The notes below the pieces were generated by a model. The model searched no databases, was not told the DNA's origin, and saw nothing but the letters and a program-made list of their open reading frames with translations. From Methylobacterium haplocladii (GTDB lineage Bacteria > Pseudomonadota > Alphaproteobacteria > Rhizobiales > Beijerinckiaceae), in NCBI RefSeq assembly GCF_007992175.1, contig NZ_BJZT01000046.1, forward strand, positions 1 to 42,002: a DNA stretch of 42,002 nucleotides, read 5' to 3'. Of this stretch, positions 15,137 to 25,542 are shown piece by piece (position 1 is the stretch's first letter; each line of letters begins with the position of its first letter). A program made the translations under genes and the position numbers.

Positions 15137-16185
15137 GTCCGCGCGCCCGGCTGGCGGAAGCGGTCGAGGGCCACCGCGCCGACGATGACGAGGCCCTTGA
15201 TGATGAACTGCCAGATGTCGGAGACGCCGAGCAGGATCAAGCCATTGGAGAGCACGGCGATGATCAGCGCGCCGATCAGCGTACCCCAGATCGTGCCGAT
15301 GCCGCCGACGAAACTGGTGCCACCGAGGATGACCGCGGTGATGGCGTCGAGTTCGTAGGTCTGGCCGACCTGGAGGCCGTTGGCCGCATAGAGCCGCGAC
15401 AGCGCCATCACGCCGCCGAGGCCGGCGAGGAAGCCTGAGGCGCAATAGGCGAAGAGCAGCACCGCCCAGACCTTGATGCCCGAGAGCCGCGCCGCGTTCG
15501 GGTTGCCACCCACCGCGTAGATGCGCACGCCGAGCACCGTGCGGCGCAGGATGAACCACGAGACCAGCACCACCGCGAAGGCGATGATGGCGAGAATCGG
15601 CACGCCGAACAGGTCATCGTTGCCGATGAAGGCGAAGGGCAGATCCGGGTTGAACACCGTGGTGTCCTGGCCGATCAGCCGGGCGAAGCCGCGGAGATAG
15701 GTGAGCGAGCCGAGCGTCACGATGAAGGGCGGCAGCCTGAGGCCGGCGATCAGCACGCCGTTGATCAGCCCGACGAAGGTGCCCATGCCGAGCCCCGCCA
15801 GGATGCCCAGAATCCCGCCACCCGGGGCGAAGGAGGCGAGCGCCCCGCACATCGCCGAGATCGCGACGATGGAGCCCACCGAGAGATCGATGCCGCCGGT
15901 GAGGATGACGAAGGTCATGCCGGCGGCGAGCACGGTGTTGATCGAGGCCTGCTGCGCGACGATCGAGAGGTTCTGGCCAGTGAAGAACCGCCCCTCGGTC
16001 AGGAAGTGGAAGCCGATGCAGAGGATGACGAGCACCGGCAGCATGCCGATGGCCTGGATCATCGAGCGCATCTGCACTTGCTTGGCCGAGAGCCCGGCCC
16101 CGCCGCTCGGGCCGCCGGGTGTGCTCGGCCCCGTGGGGTCGCCGCCCGGCTTCAGGGCGGTGGCACTTACTGGGCTATCGGCCAT
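15133..16185 (-). CDS. Permease of an RbsC-type sugar ABC importer
   Basis: This 350-residue protein is the inner-membrane channel subunit. After a Pro/Gly-rich cytoplasmic N-terminus of about 38 residues it has the typical series of hydrophobic helices. The family signature LTGGIDLSVGSIVAISAM (about 95-112) and the conserved AVGGNPNAARLSGI and ILGGTSFVGGIGTIWGT segments are present; the last is the EAA-like loop contacting the ATPase. It lies between the ATPase and binding-protein genes in one transcript, 29 bases after the ATPase stop, and overlaps the binding-protein start by 4 bases. Confidence 0.93.
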   Translation of the reverse strand: MADSPVSATALKPGGDPTGPSTPGGPSGGAGLSAKQVQMRSMIQAIGMLPVLVILCIGFHFLTEGRFFTGQNLSIVAQQASINTVLAAGMTFVILTGGIDLSVGSIVAISAMCGALASFAPGGGILGILAGLGMGTFVGLINGVLIAGLRLPPFIVTLGSLTYLRGFARLIGQDTTVFNPDLPFAFIGNDDLFGVPILAIIAFAVVLVSWFILRRTVLGVRIYAVGGNPNAARLSGIKVWAVLLFAYCASGFLAGLGGVMALSRLYAANGLQVGQTYELDAITAVILGGTSFVGGIGTIWGTLIGALIIAVLSNGLILLGVSDIWQFIIKGLVIVGAVALDRFRQPGART

Positions 16186-16214
16186 CGGTTTTGTTCCACG
16201 GTCCTCGTTGGCGC

Positions 16215-17771
<1,557 letters not shown>

Positions 17772-18237
17772 GGCCGGCACTCTCGGGATCTCGGTTCCAC
17801 CCGCGAGGCCGTCTTCGAGCAGCTCCGCTTTGTCCGACTATCCGCGCATTTGCCGGTCGCTGGCAAGAAATTTCATGGCCTGATCACGCGACTTCCCGGC
17901 AAAGTATTACGCCCTCGGCTGATCTGCCTGTCTCGGTCGGCGATCGTATAGGGATCTTTGTGATCTCCTGCTGCGCTCACTTAATACGGATATGCACGCG
18001 GCAGCGACAATCACGGCATGGGCGGGGCATCTGAGGTTATGGTCTACCTCTTGGGATACCCCAAGGCGTGACAGACCATGAGGCGTTCCTGACACAGTCG
18101 TCTCGGAACTATTGTGCACAGGTCGATGAGGGGATGAAAGGCCGCGAGGCTCGGCTTACCAATCGTCACGCTTTTGCGACGATGGCGCAGACCGGAGCGT
18201 ACCGGCGGGTTCGGCGCGATCAGGAGACAGGCAGGCC
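17772..18237. other. Long divergent intergenic region, sugar ABC operon / porin
   Basis: This 466-base region must hold promoters for both the ABC operon (minus) and the porin gene (plus). It contains AT-richer patches such as 17860-17910 and 17980-17995. The most striking structure is a nested inverted repeat at 18039-18079, listed separately. I see no plausible gene in it and cannot pick promoter boxes with confidence. Confidence 0.45.
18039..18079. repeat. Nested inverted repeat upstream of the porin gene
   Basis: An outer pair, ATGGTCT (18039-18045) and AGACCAT (18073-18079), encloses an inner pair, CTTGGG (18050-18055) and CCCAAG (18060-18065). The two share nearly the same centre. This could be a regulator-binding site or a hairpin in the porin leader. 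It ends about 160 bases before the porin ATG. Confidence 0.5.
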
Positions 18238-19785
18238 ATGAGGGGTCGGACGGCGTTTGCCGCATTCGGGCTGGGGGTGATCGCGCTCGCAACCTCTGCC
18301 GTCGCGCAGGAGCCCGTGCCGCCCGACGCCCCCCGGGGCATCCAGGTGCCGTCGACCGCGATCCGACCGGCGGAGCGCCGGGCCTCAGCGCCCCGCGTCG
18401 CCGTCCGGCCCGCACCGGCGCGGCGCGCGCCCACCACGGCAAATGTCGAACCGGACGGCCAGGGTTTCGGGGGGTCGGACAGCGCTGCCGGCGCCGCCGA
18501 CGTGCTCGGCCAGAGCGCGACACCGGCCCCGGTCCCGGCCGGCGTGTTCGATCTCGGCAACGGTCTGACCTTCCTGGTCAACTACACCAGCGAATCCGCG
18601 GCCAACCCATTCGGCGGCATCCGGCAGGGCACGGCCTATGCCGCGCAGGCCTTCATCGGCATCGACGCCGACCTGAACAAGCTCGCCGGCATCGAGGGCG
18701 CCTCGCTGCACGCCATCGCCACGCAGCGCCACGGCCGCAGCCTGTCGAACGACTTCATCGGCAACAACACCTCGGTGCAGGAAATCTTCGGCGGTGGCCA
18801 GACCGCCCGCCTGACGCTGCTGAGCTACCAGCAGAAACTGTTCGACAACAAACTCGATATCGAAGTCGGCCGGCTCGTCGCGAACGTCAACTTCCTGTCG
18901 TCGCCGATTTATTGCAATTTTCAAAACAATGCGACTTGCGGAAACCCGACCTTCGTCTTCAAGACGACCAACTTCACCTTCTTCCCCGTCGCGACCTGGG
19001 GTGCCCACGCCAAGGGCTGGCTGACCGACACGGTTTTCTTGCATGCCGGAATCTACGAGGTGAACCCGAACACGCAGCGGCCGACCGACAACGGCATCGA
19101 CTTCTCGACGCGCGGCGCCACCGGCGTCGTGATCCCGCTCGAACTCGGCTACTCTACGACCTTCGCCAACGATCCGCTGCCGCGCAACTACGGAATCGGC
19201 GCCGTGATCGACCGCTCGGATTATCCCGATCCCGTGCGCGACGTCGCCGGCGGCCCGCTGGTCTTCACCGGCCTCGATCCGTTCACGCGCTTCGGCCGCT
19301 CGATGGTCTATGCCCGCTTCGACCAGATGATCCACCGCCCCGACCCGACGCAGCCGCAGGGCCTGACCCTGTTCGGCGTCGCCATGAAGGGCAGCGGCGG
19401 CCGGCAGATCGAGGACTACTACCTCGAACTCGGCCTCCTCCAGACCGGCACCTTCGCCGACCGGCCCTACGACACGATCGGTCTCGTCGCCTCGACCCAG
19501 AAATTCTCGGCGCTGGGACTCGCCGGGGTTCGCGCCGCCCGCGCCTCGCAGGGCCTCGACCCGCGCGACGTCGCTACACAACAGATCATGCTGGAGCTGA
19601 ACTACGGCATCCAGCTCAGCCCCGCGGCGCGCCTGACGCCGCAGCTTCAGTACATCGTCAACCCCGACCAGACCCGCTTCCCGTTCCGTACGAAGCCGAT
19701 CCCGGATGCCTTCGTCCTCGGCGCGAAGTTCTCCTGCGATCTGTTCACGTTGTTCGGGTTGGCGAAGGGGCCGGGGAGCCTGTAG
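18238..19785 (+). CDS. OprB-like carbohydrate-selective outer-membrane porin
   Basis: This 515-residue protein should form an outer-membrane channel for sugars. A signal peptide (cleavage likely after AVAQ, about residue 24) is followed by a Pro/Ala/Arg-rich low-complexity linker to about residue 95, then a beta-barrel domain beginning GVFDLGNGLTFLVNYTSE. OprB-like features include FFPVATWGAHAKGWLTDTVFLHAGIYEVNP near 243-272 and the C-terminal barrel strand ending in FVLGAKFSCDLF. Two Cys in NFQNNATCGNP and YCNF may form a disulfide. It is transcribed away from the sugar ABC operon, which supports a shared substrate. An AGGAGA sequence precedes the ATG. Confidence 0.8.
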   Translation: MRGRTAFAAFGLGVIALATSAVAQEPVPPDAPRGIQVPSTAIRPAERRASAPRVAVRPAPARRAPTTANVEPDGQGFGGSDSAAGAADVLGQSATPAPVPAGVFDLGNGLTFLVNYTSESAANPFGGIRQGTAYAAQAFIGIDADLNKLAGIEGASLHAIATQRHGRSLSNDFIGNNTSVQEIFGGGQTARLTLLSYQQKLFDNKLDIEVGRLVANVNFLSSPIYCNFQNNATCGNPTFVFKTTNFTFFPVATWGAHAKGWLTDTVFLHAGIYEVNPNTQRPTDNGIDFSTRGATGVVIPLELGYSTTFANDPLPRNYGIGAVIDRSDYPDPVRDVAGGPLVFTGLDPFTRFGRSMVYARFDQMIHRPDPTQPQGLTLFGVAMKGSGGRQIEDYYLELGLLQTGTFADRPYDTIGLVASTQKFSALGLAGVRAARASQGLDPRDVATQQIMLELNYGIQLSPAARLTPQLQYIVNPDQTRFPFRTKPIPDAFVLGAKFSCDLFTLFGLAKGPGSL

Positions 19786-19970
19786 CCGCTTGCATCTGCC
19801 GGCCATGCTTTGAGGGCATGACGAAAGCGAAATCGAACACTCCTGCGTCGCTTCACGCAGGGCATGTGCTGCGGCGCACGCAGATCCGGTGCGCCGCTTC
19901 CCAGATCTCCGTCACACCTCGTGCCGACGCGCCCCCGGGGCCCCTCGGCGAGACCGACACGGATCTGGCC
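19786..19970. other. Intergenic region between porin and small secreted protein genes
   Basis: No gene or strong hairpin is visible in these 185 bases. A promoter for the small secreted protein may lie here. Confidence 0.3.
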
Positions 19971-20222
19971 ATGAGCAAATATCTATCCTCGATCGCCGCC
20001 GCTGCCGTCCTGGCGCTCAGCACCATGACGTCCGCTGCCCTGGCGCAAGGCTACGGCTACGGATCGACCGGCGCCGCGGCGTCCTCGCTCGGGTTCACGG
20101 CCAGTCCGCCGATTGCCCTGAACAGCAACGTCCCGATCGTTGCTCCTCCAGCGGCCGAGCCTGCCACAACCGGATCGGTCGCTCGGCGCGATCAGGCCTG
20201 GACGCGGTTGCACCGCCGCTGA
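19971..20222 (+). CDS. Small secreted protein of unknown function
   Basis: This is an 83-residue protein with a clear signal peptide (MSKYLSSIAAAAVLALSTMTSAALAQ, cleavage about residue 25). The mature part is short and low in complexity (GYGYGSTGAAASSLGFTASPPIALNSNVPIVAPPAAEPATTGSV split over Ala, Pro, Ser and Gly) and ends with a basic stretch (RRDQAWTRLHRR). I do not recognise a family. It follows the porin in the same direction at 185 bases, so it may be transcribed separately. The ATG at 19971 is chosen because it gives the complete signal peptide. Confidence 0.6.
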   Translation: MSKYLSSIAAAAVLALSTMTSAALAQGYGYGSTGAAASSLGFTASPPIALNSNVPIVAPPAAEPATTGSVARRDQAWTRLHRR

Positions 20223-20386
20223 TCGCGCGTCAGGCACCCGTGCGGCGAGCAGTCATCCGTCTCGGCGACCGCGCTCCTGATCTCATGCCGCCCTCGGTTG
20301 GTCCGTTCGGGCTCCGCGCGGCGCCTCGCTCCGTTTGCGGTGAGGGGAGAAACGCGCACCACCGGTCCGATCGACCGAAATCGGTA

Positions 20387-21346
20387 TCAGATCACCGCCA
20401 GCGCCGCCCGCAACTCCTCCAGCGTCGGTAGATCGGCGCCCCGCCGCGAGCAGGTGATGCCGGCGGCCACCGCCGCCTCGGTAAGGAGCGTGCGCAGGCC
20501 TTCCTGATCGAAGCCGTCGATGGCGTCGCGGGTCAGGCGTCCGCTGCGCTCCAGCGAGGCGAGCATCGCGGCATGGAAGGTGTCGCCCGCGCCGACGGTG
20601 TCGATGACCGTCACGTTGCGGCCGGGTACGTTGACGGTGCCGCAGGCGTGATAGGCCGTAGCGCCGTTCGGGCCGTCGGTCGTGACGACGAGCTGCGCGC
20701 CGGCGCCAAGCCAGCGCGCGGCGATCTCGGCCTCGTCGGCGTCGGTGCCGTAGGCGGCATCCAGGTCCTCCACACTCAACTTGACGATCGAAGCGTGGCG
20801 GACGAGCCCGTCGAAGCGGGCGTGCCAGTGCGCGAGATCGGGCACGAGGCTGAGCCGCAGGTTCGGGTCGATACTGACTACGCAGTTCGCCGCGGAGCGC
20901 CGCACCAGACCGACGAGCGTCGTGCCGACCGGCTCCATGATCAGCGAGAACGAGCCGATCGCGATGGCCGAGATGCCGTCGAGATTGAACGGCACGTCCT
21001 CGGCGGTCAGGTCGCACTCGGCGCAGTTCTCCGCGTGAAAGGTATAGGTCGGATGGCCGTCGGCGCCGGTGGCGACGATGGCGAGCGGAGTCGGGCGCTT
21101 GCTCGTCTTGGCGAGCGAGATGTCGACGCCCTCGGCTTCGAGGCGTGCCGCGAGCATGCGCCCGAACCCGTCCTCGGATAGACCGCCAAGAAAGCCGCTC
21201 TTCGCGCCGAGGCGGCTGATGCCGAAGGCGAGGTTGAACGGGGAACCGCCGGCGACAGCCAAGGCGGGCAGGCCCGTCCGCGCCCGTTCGTGATCGCGGG
21301 TATCGACGAACAAGTCGATAAGGGCTTCGCCGGAGACGAGGATCAT
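20387..21346 (-). CDS. PfkB-family sugar kinase, probably fructokinase
   Basis: This 319-residue kinase phosphorylates a sugar or nucleoside with ATP. It starts with ILVSGEALIDLF, typical of fructokinases, and carries the first PfkB signature region AGGSPFNLAFGISRLG (about 32-47) and the second, DTVGAGDTFHAAML (about 249-262), with the catalytic Asp in GAGD. The RLSLVPDL and IVKLSVEDL segments are also typical of fructokinases. Its position near a sugar ABC operon and porin suggests it phosphorylates the imported sugar, although it is separated from them by other genes. The exact substrate cannot be settled by sequence. Confidence 0.85.
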   Translation of the reverse strand: MILVSGEALIDLFVDTRDHERARTGLPALAVAGGSPFNLAFGISRLGAKSGFLGGLSEDGFGRMLAARLEAEGVDISLAKTSKRPTPLAIVATGADGHPTYTFHAENCAECDLTAEDVPFNLDGISAIAIGSFSLIMEPVGTTLVGLVRRSAANCVVSIDPNLRLSLVPDLAHWHARFDGLVRHASIVKLSVEDLDAAYGTDADEAEIAARWLGAGAQLVVTTDGPNGATAYHACGTVNVPGRNVTVIDTVGAGDTFHAAMLASLERSGRLTRDAIDGFDQEGLRTLLTEAAVAAGITCSRRGADLPTLEELRAALAVI

Positions 21347-21612
21347 GGACGGGGCCTCACGCAGCCAGAGTATGGCGAAAGGCCGGGAAGTGCGCTGCCG
21401 CCGCAGCCCAACCGTCGATCCGCGTGATGATAGCCGCGCTTCCGGTCGGCGGGGAAGGGATGGGCGCCGTCGAGAACTTCATGATGCCGGCGCAGCGACA
21501 CGCGTTTTTGAACGGCTCCAAACACGATCCCGCGCGTTGCATGCGGACGATTGTGTCGCGCGCGACCTGCGCCGCCACCGGTCGACGATGTACGAGCACA
21601 GAGAGGAACGCG
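21347..21612. other. Divergent intergenic region, sugar kinase / catalase
   Basis: These 266 bases hold the presumed promoters for the kinase (minus) and catalase (plus). Open frames here are continuations without family similarity. A GAGAGGAA ribosome-binding sequence is present just before the catalase ATG. No OxyR-type operator could be identified by eye. Confidence 0.35.
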
Positions 21613-23085
21613 ATGGCAGATCAGAGCCCGCGGCTGACGACGGCTTTCGGAAACCCGATCTCCGACAACCAGAACTCCATCACGGCCGGCCCGCGTGGGC
21701 CGGTCCTGATGCAGGACTACCACCTCATCGAGAAGATGGCGCATTTCAACCGGGAGCGGATCCCGGAGCGCGTCGTCCACGCCAAGGGCTACGGCGCCTA
21801 CGGCACCTTCCGCCTCACCAAGAGCCTGGAGCAATACACCCGCGCCAAGGTGCTGACCGAGGTCGGCAAGGACGTGCAGATGGTCGCTCGCTTCTCGACC
21901 GTCGGCGGTGAATCCGGCTCGGCCGACACGGCGCGCGATCCGCGCGGCTTCGCGCTGAAGTTCTACACCAGCGAGGGCAACTGGGATCTCGTCGGCAACA
22001 ACACGCCGATCTTCTTCGTGCGCGACGCGATCAAGTTCGCCGACTTCATCCACACGCAGAAGCGCGACCCGCGTACCCACCTGAAACCGCATTGGCGCCG
22101 CTGGGACTTCTGGGGGCTCAGCCCGGAAGCGATCCACCAGGTGATGTTTCTGTATTCGGACCGCGGCACGCCGAAGTCGGCCCGCTTCATGAACGGCTAC
22201 GGCTCGCACACCTATTCGCTGTGGAACGACAAGGGCGAGCGCTACTGGGTGAAGTTCCACTTCCACACCAAGCAGGGCATCCAGAACTTTTCGGCTGCCG
22301 AGGCTGACAAGATCGCCGGCGAGGATCCGGACTACTCCGCCGCCGATCTCTCGAGTGCGATCGAGAAGAACGATTTCCCGAAGTGGCGGGTCGACGTGCA
22401 GATCATGCCGGAGGCCGATGCCGACACCTACCGCATCAATCCGTTCGACCTCACCAAGGTCTGGCCGCACAGCGACTATCCGCTGATCGAGATCGGTGAG
22501 ATGGAGCTGAACAAGAACCCGGAGAACTACTTCGCCGAGATCGAGCAATCGGCCTTCGAGCCGTCGAACATCGTGCCCGGCATCGGCTTTTCGCCGGACA
22601 AGATGTTGCAGAACCGGGTGCTGTCCTATGCCGACGCGCACCGCTACCGGCTCGGCGTGAACTACCAGCAGATCCCGGTGAACCAAGCCAAGAACGCGCC
22701 CGTCCAGACCTACCACCGCGACGGCGCGATGCGGACCGACGGCAACCACGGTGCCCAGGTCGATTACGAGCCGAACTCGTTCGGCGGCCCGGTGCAGGAT
22801 CCATCGGTGCAGGAGCCGCCGCTGCGCCTGAAGGGCGATGCCGGCCGCTACGGCTGGCCGAAGGACGACGAGGATCTCTACGGGCAGCCGACGATCTTCT
22901 GGAGCAAGGTGCTCGACGACGGCGGCCGCCAGCGGCTCGTCGACAACATCGTCGACTCGATGGGCGATTCTCCGCGCCACATCCAGGATCGGATGATCGC
23001 GCACTGGTACAAGGTGCATCCAGACTTCGGCCAGGGCGTCGCCAAGGGCCTTGGGATCGATGCGGGGCGAGCTGCAGCCGAGTAG
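21613..23085 (+). CDS. katA: Monofunctional heme catalase
   Basis: The enzyme dismutates hydrogen peroxide in the cytoplasm. It is a small-subunit (clade 3) catalase of 490 residues. The distal His56 (VVHAKGYGAYGTF), the distal Asn at about 129-130 (WDLVGNNTPIFFVRD) and the proximal heme ligand Tyr339 (NRVLSYADAHRYRLG) are all present. The ATG at 21613 has a strong GAGAGGAA upstream. A strong terminator follows, and then ccr in the same direction; this katA-ccr linkage is known from Methylobacterium extorquens. Catalase next to a central carbon gene fits a lifestyle in which methanol oxidation and aerobic growth give peroxide stress, but this link is inference. Confidence 0.96.
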   Translation: MADQSPRLTTAFGNPISDNQNSITAGPRGPVLMQDYHLIEKMAHFNRERIPERVVHAKGYGAYGTFRLTKSLEQYTRAKVLTEVGKDVQMVARFSTVGGESGSADTARDPRGFALKFYTSEGNWDLVGNNTPIFFVRDAIKFADFIHTQKRDPRTHLKPHWRRWDFWGLSPEAIHQVMFLYSDRGTPKSARFMNGYGSHTYSLWNDKGERYWVKFHFHTKQGIQNFSAAEADKIAGEDPDYSAADLSSAIEKNDFPKWRVDVQIMPEADADTYRINPFDLTKVWPHSDYPLIEIGEMELNKNPENYFAEIEQSAFEPSNIVPGIGFSPDKMLQNRVLSYADAHRYRLGVNYQQIPVNQAKNAPVQTYHRDGAMRTDGNHGAQVDYEPNSFGGPVQDPSVQEPPLRLKGDAGRYGWPKDDEDLYGQPTIFWSKVLDDGGRQRLVDNIVDSMGDSPRHIQDRMIAHWYKVHPDFGQGVAKGLGIDAGRAAAE

Positions 23086-23110
23086 GTATCGGCCGTAATT
23101 TTGAATGCAG

Positions 23111-23138
23111 AAGGGCACCGGTTCGGACCGGTGCCCTT
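23111..23138 (+). terminator. Strong Rho-independent terminator after katA
   Basis: A perfect 12-bp stem (23111-23122 with 23127-23138) closes a 4-base loop, TCGG, and ends in CCCTTTG. It separates the katA and ccr transcripts, so ccr has its own promoter in the remaining 100 bases. Confidence 0.85.
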
Positions 23139-23238
23139 TGTACGTGTATTGCCCCACAGCCTTGGCCTTTCGGCCTACTTGGAGGCCCCGGGGAACGTCG
23201 CTATAGCGTCGCAAAACGTCACACCAAGGAGTGCCACG

Positions 23239-24546
23239 ATGGCATCGAGCGCAGCGGTTACCCCGGCCGGAAAAGGCGGGACCGTGGAAATCAAGGACCT
23301 CTACGACCTCGGTGAGGTTCCTCCGCTCGGCCACGTGCCGGCCAAAATGTACGCCTGGGTGGTTCGCCGCGAGCGCCATGGGCCGCCGGAGAGCGCCAAC
23401 GAGGTTGAGGTCGTTCCGACCTGGCCGTTGGGCGACGACGACGTGCTCGTCTACGTCATGGCCGCCGGGATCAACTACAACCACGTCTGGGGCTCGCTTG
23501 GCGAGCCGGTCTCGCCGATGGATTCGCACAAGTGCGACATCCACATCGGCGGCTCTGACGCGTCGGGCATCGTCTGGGCGGTCGGCTCCAAGGTGAAGCT
23601 GTGGAAGGTCGGCGACGAGGTCGTCATCCACTGCAACCAGGACGACGGCGACGACGAGGAGTGCAACGGCGGTGACCCGATGTTCTCGAACTCCCAGCGC
23701 ATCTGGGGCTACGAGACGCCGGACGGCTCCTTCGCGCAGTTCTGCCGGGTGCAGTCGCGCCAGCTGATGCCGCGCCCCAAGCACCTGACCTGGGAAGAGG
23801 CGGCCTGCTACACGCTGACCCTCGCCACCGCCTACCGCATGCTGTTCGGCCACCCGCCGCACCAGCTCAAGCCCTCCGACAACGTCCTCGTCTGGGGCGC
23901 CTCCGGCGGTCTTGGCGTGTTTGCGGTCCAGCTCATCGCGGCATCGGGCGCCAACGCCATCGGCGTGATCTCGGACGAGTCGAAGCGCGACTACGTCATG
24001 AGCCTGGGCGCCAAGGGTGTGATCAACCGCAAGGATTTCGACTGCTGGGGCCAGATGCCGAAGGTGAACTCGCCCGAGTACAACACTTGGCTCAAGGAAG
24101 CCCGGAAGTTCGGCAAGGCGATCTGGGAGATCACCGGCAAGGGCAAGGACGTCGACATGGTGTTCGAGCACCCCGGCGAGTCGACCTTCCCGGTTTCCTG
24201 CCTCGTGGTGAAGCGCGGCGGCATGGTCGTGTTCTGCGCCGGCACCACCGGCTACAACATCACCTTCGATGCCCGCTACGTCTGGATGCGCCAGAAGCGC
24301 ATCCAGGGCTCGCACTTCGCCCACCTCAAGCAGGCTGCAGCCGCCAACCGCTTCGTGATCGACCGTCGCGTCGACCCATGCATGAGCGAGGTCTATCCCT
24401 GGGAAAAGATCCCGGCGGCCCACACCCTGATGTGGGAGAACAAGCATCCGCCCGGCAACATGGCGGTGCTGGTGAATTCGCCGAAGGCCGGCCTGCGAAC
24501 CGTCGACGACGTGATCGAGGCCGGGCCGAAGAAGGCCGATGTCTGA
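23239..24546 (+). CDS. ccr: Crotonyl-CoA carboxylase/reductase
   Basis: Ccr carries out the NADPH-dependent reductive carboxylation of crotonyl-CoA to ethylmalonyl-CoA. It is the key step of the ethylmalonyl-CoA pathway, which regenerates glyoxylate for the serine cycle in organisms lacking isocitrate lyase. The medium-chain dehydrogenase/reductase fold is clear: N-terminal GroES-like domain (about 35-190) and Rossmann domain with GASGGLGVFAVQL (about 218-230). Segments VVIHCNQDDGDDEECNGGD and WGYETPDGSFAQFCRVQ are characteristic of Ccr rather than of simple quinone reductases. AAGGAG lies 8 bases before the ATG, and 435 residues is normal length. This gene is the strongest taxonomic marker in the window. 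Confidence 0.97.
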   Translation: MASSAAVTPAGKGGTVEIKDLYDLGEVPPLGHVPAKMYAWVVRRERHGPPESANEVEVVPTWPLGDDDVLVYVMAAGINYNHVWGSLGEPVSPMDSHKCDIHIGGSDASGIVWAVGSKVKLWKVGDEVVIHCNQDDGDDEECNGGDPMFSNSQRIWGYETPDGSFAQFCRVQSRQLMPRPKHLTWEEAACYTLTLATAYRMLFGHPPHQLKPSDNVLVWGASGGLGVFAVQLIAASGANAIGVISDESKRDYVMSLGAKGVINRKDFDCWGQMPKVNSPEYNTWLKEARKFGKAIWEITGKGKDVDMVFEHPGESTFPVSCLVVKRGGMVVFCAGTTGYNITFDARYVWMRQKRIQGSHFAHLKQAAAANRFVIDRRVDPCMSEVYPWEKIPAAHTLMWENKHPPGNMAVLVNSPKAGLRTVDDVIEAGPKKADV

Positions 24547-24555
24547 TCGAACCTT

Positions 24556-24586
24556 TCACCTGCCCTTGGAATCCGAGGGCAGGTGA
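24556..24586. terminator. Long hairpin shared by ccr and the end of a small gene
   Basis: A stem of about 14 bp (24556-24569 with 24573-24586, one G-U pair) closes a 3-base loop. It starts 10 bases after the ccr stop and overlaps the last ten codons and stop of the 57-aa gene on the other strand. No long T-run follows on the plus side, so termination efficiency is uncertain. Confidence 0.65.
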
Positions 24587-24729
24587 CGCTTGTAGGTCTC
24601 TTCCTGGTCCTGGCGATGCTGGATCAGGTCCGCATAGGCCTGCTTGGCCTCGGGCGACATCGTGACCCTGCGCCCCTTGTCGCCCTTGCGCTTGGGCGCC
24701 TTCTTGAAAGTGTTGGTCGCGTCGCTCAT
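24556..24729 (-). CDS. Small basic protein of unknown function
   Basis: This is a 57-residue, highly charged protein. The N-terminal half is Lys/Arg-rich (FKKAPKRKGDKGRRV) and the second half is a predicted helix (SPEAKQAYADLIQHRQDQEETYKRHL). There is no signal peptide or membrane segment. I do not recognise the family; its composition fits a nucleic-acid- or ribosome-associated protein, which is a guess. The ATG at 24729 is the best start because upstream codons read into the promoter region. Its 3' end lies inside the hairpin shared with ccr, so coding and termination constraints overlap there. Confidence 0.6.
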   Translation of the reverse strand: MSDATNTFKKAPKRKGDKGRRVTMSPEAKQAYADLIQHRQDQEETYKRHLPSDSKGR

Positions 24730-24859
24730 GGCCACCCTGTCCGCTCCGGTGGCGCGACCATAGTCGGGCAATGCGACGAGCGCGAGGCGTGCCTTTCGAG
24801 CCGTCCCGCAAGCTGATAGACCACGGTCAATCCCAGCTCACCGGCAAGTTCGCAAAACG

Positions 24860-25462
24860 ATGGACAAGTTCACGACCCTGGAGGGCGTCGCTGCCCCGAT
24901 GCGGATCATCAACGTCGACACCGATCGCATCATCCCGAAGCAGTATCTCAAGACGATCAAGCGCACCGGCCTCGGCAAGGGGCTGTTCTCGGAGATGCGC
25001 TACCGGGACGACGGCTCCGAGAACCCGGATTTCGTCCTCAACAAGCCGGCCTACCGGCAGTCGAAGATCCTCGTCTGCGGCGACAATTTCGGCTGCGGCT
25101 CGTCCCGCGAGCACGCGCCATGGGCGCTGGCCGATTTCGGCATCCGCTGCGTGATCTCGACGAGCTTCGCCGATATCTTCTTCAACAACTGCGCCAAGAA
25201 CGGCATCCTGGCGATCGTGGTCTCTCCGGAAGACCTCGAAAAGTTGTTCGAGGATGCCGAGCGCGGCTCCAACGCGACGCTCACCGTCGATCTCGCTGCC
25301 CAGACCATCAAGGGCCCGGACGGCGGTACCCTGCATTTCGACATCGACGAAGGCCGCAAACACAGCCTGCTGAACGGCCTCGACGAGATCGGCCTGACGA
25401 TGCAGCGCGGGCCTGCGATCGACGGCTACGAGGCGCGGCTGGCCGAGCGCGGCTGGGCCTGA
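24860..25462 (+). CDS. leuD: 3-isopropylmalate dehydratase small subunit
   Basis: LeuD is the swivelling small subunit that, with LeuC, isomerises 2- to 3-isopropylmalate in leucine synthesis. The 200-residue protein begins with the family's MDKFTTLEGVAAPM and has the key motifs NVDTDRIIPKQYLK (about 16-29) and GDNFGCGSSREHAPWAL (about 74-90), plus SFADIFFNNCAKNG. No leuC is in the window, so the large subunit is encoded elsewhere. The next gene, a lytic transglycosylase, is 80 bases away in the same direction and is unrelated in function. Confidence 0.95.
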   Translation: MDKFTTLEGVAAPMRIINVDTDRIIPKQYLKTIKRTGLGKGLFSEMRYRDDGSENPDFVLNKPAYRQSKILVCGDNFGCGSSREHAPWALADFGIRCVISTSFADIFFNNCAKNGILAIVVSPEDLEKLFEDAERGSNATLTVDLAAQTIKGPDGGTLHFDIDEGRKHSLLNGLDEIGLTMQRGPAIDGYEARLAERGWA

Positions 25463-25542
25463 GGCCGGGATCGGCTACGAAGTCTTAACCATCAGGGCGC
25501 CTTAAATCCGGGTAATCGCTAGAGCCGCTAGGAGATGCTCCG

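Noticed and set aside
21343..24447. A 1034-codon open frame on the minus strand across katA and ccr
   Set aside because: It is antisense to two clear genes, has no recognisable domain and a composition (Arg, Val, Asp, His-rich) typical of reverse frames in GC-rich DNA.
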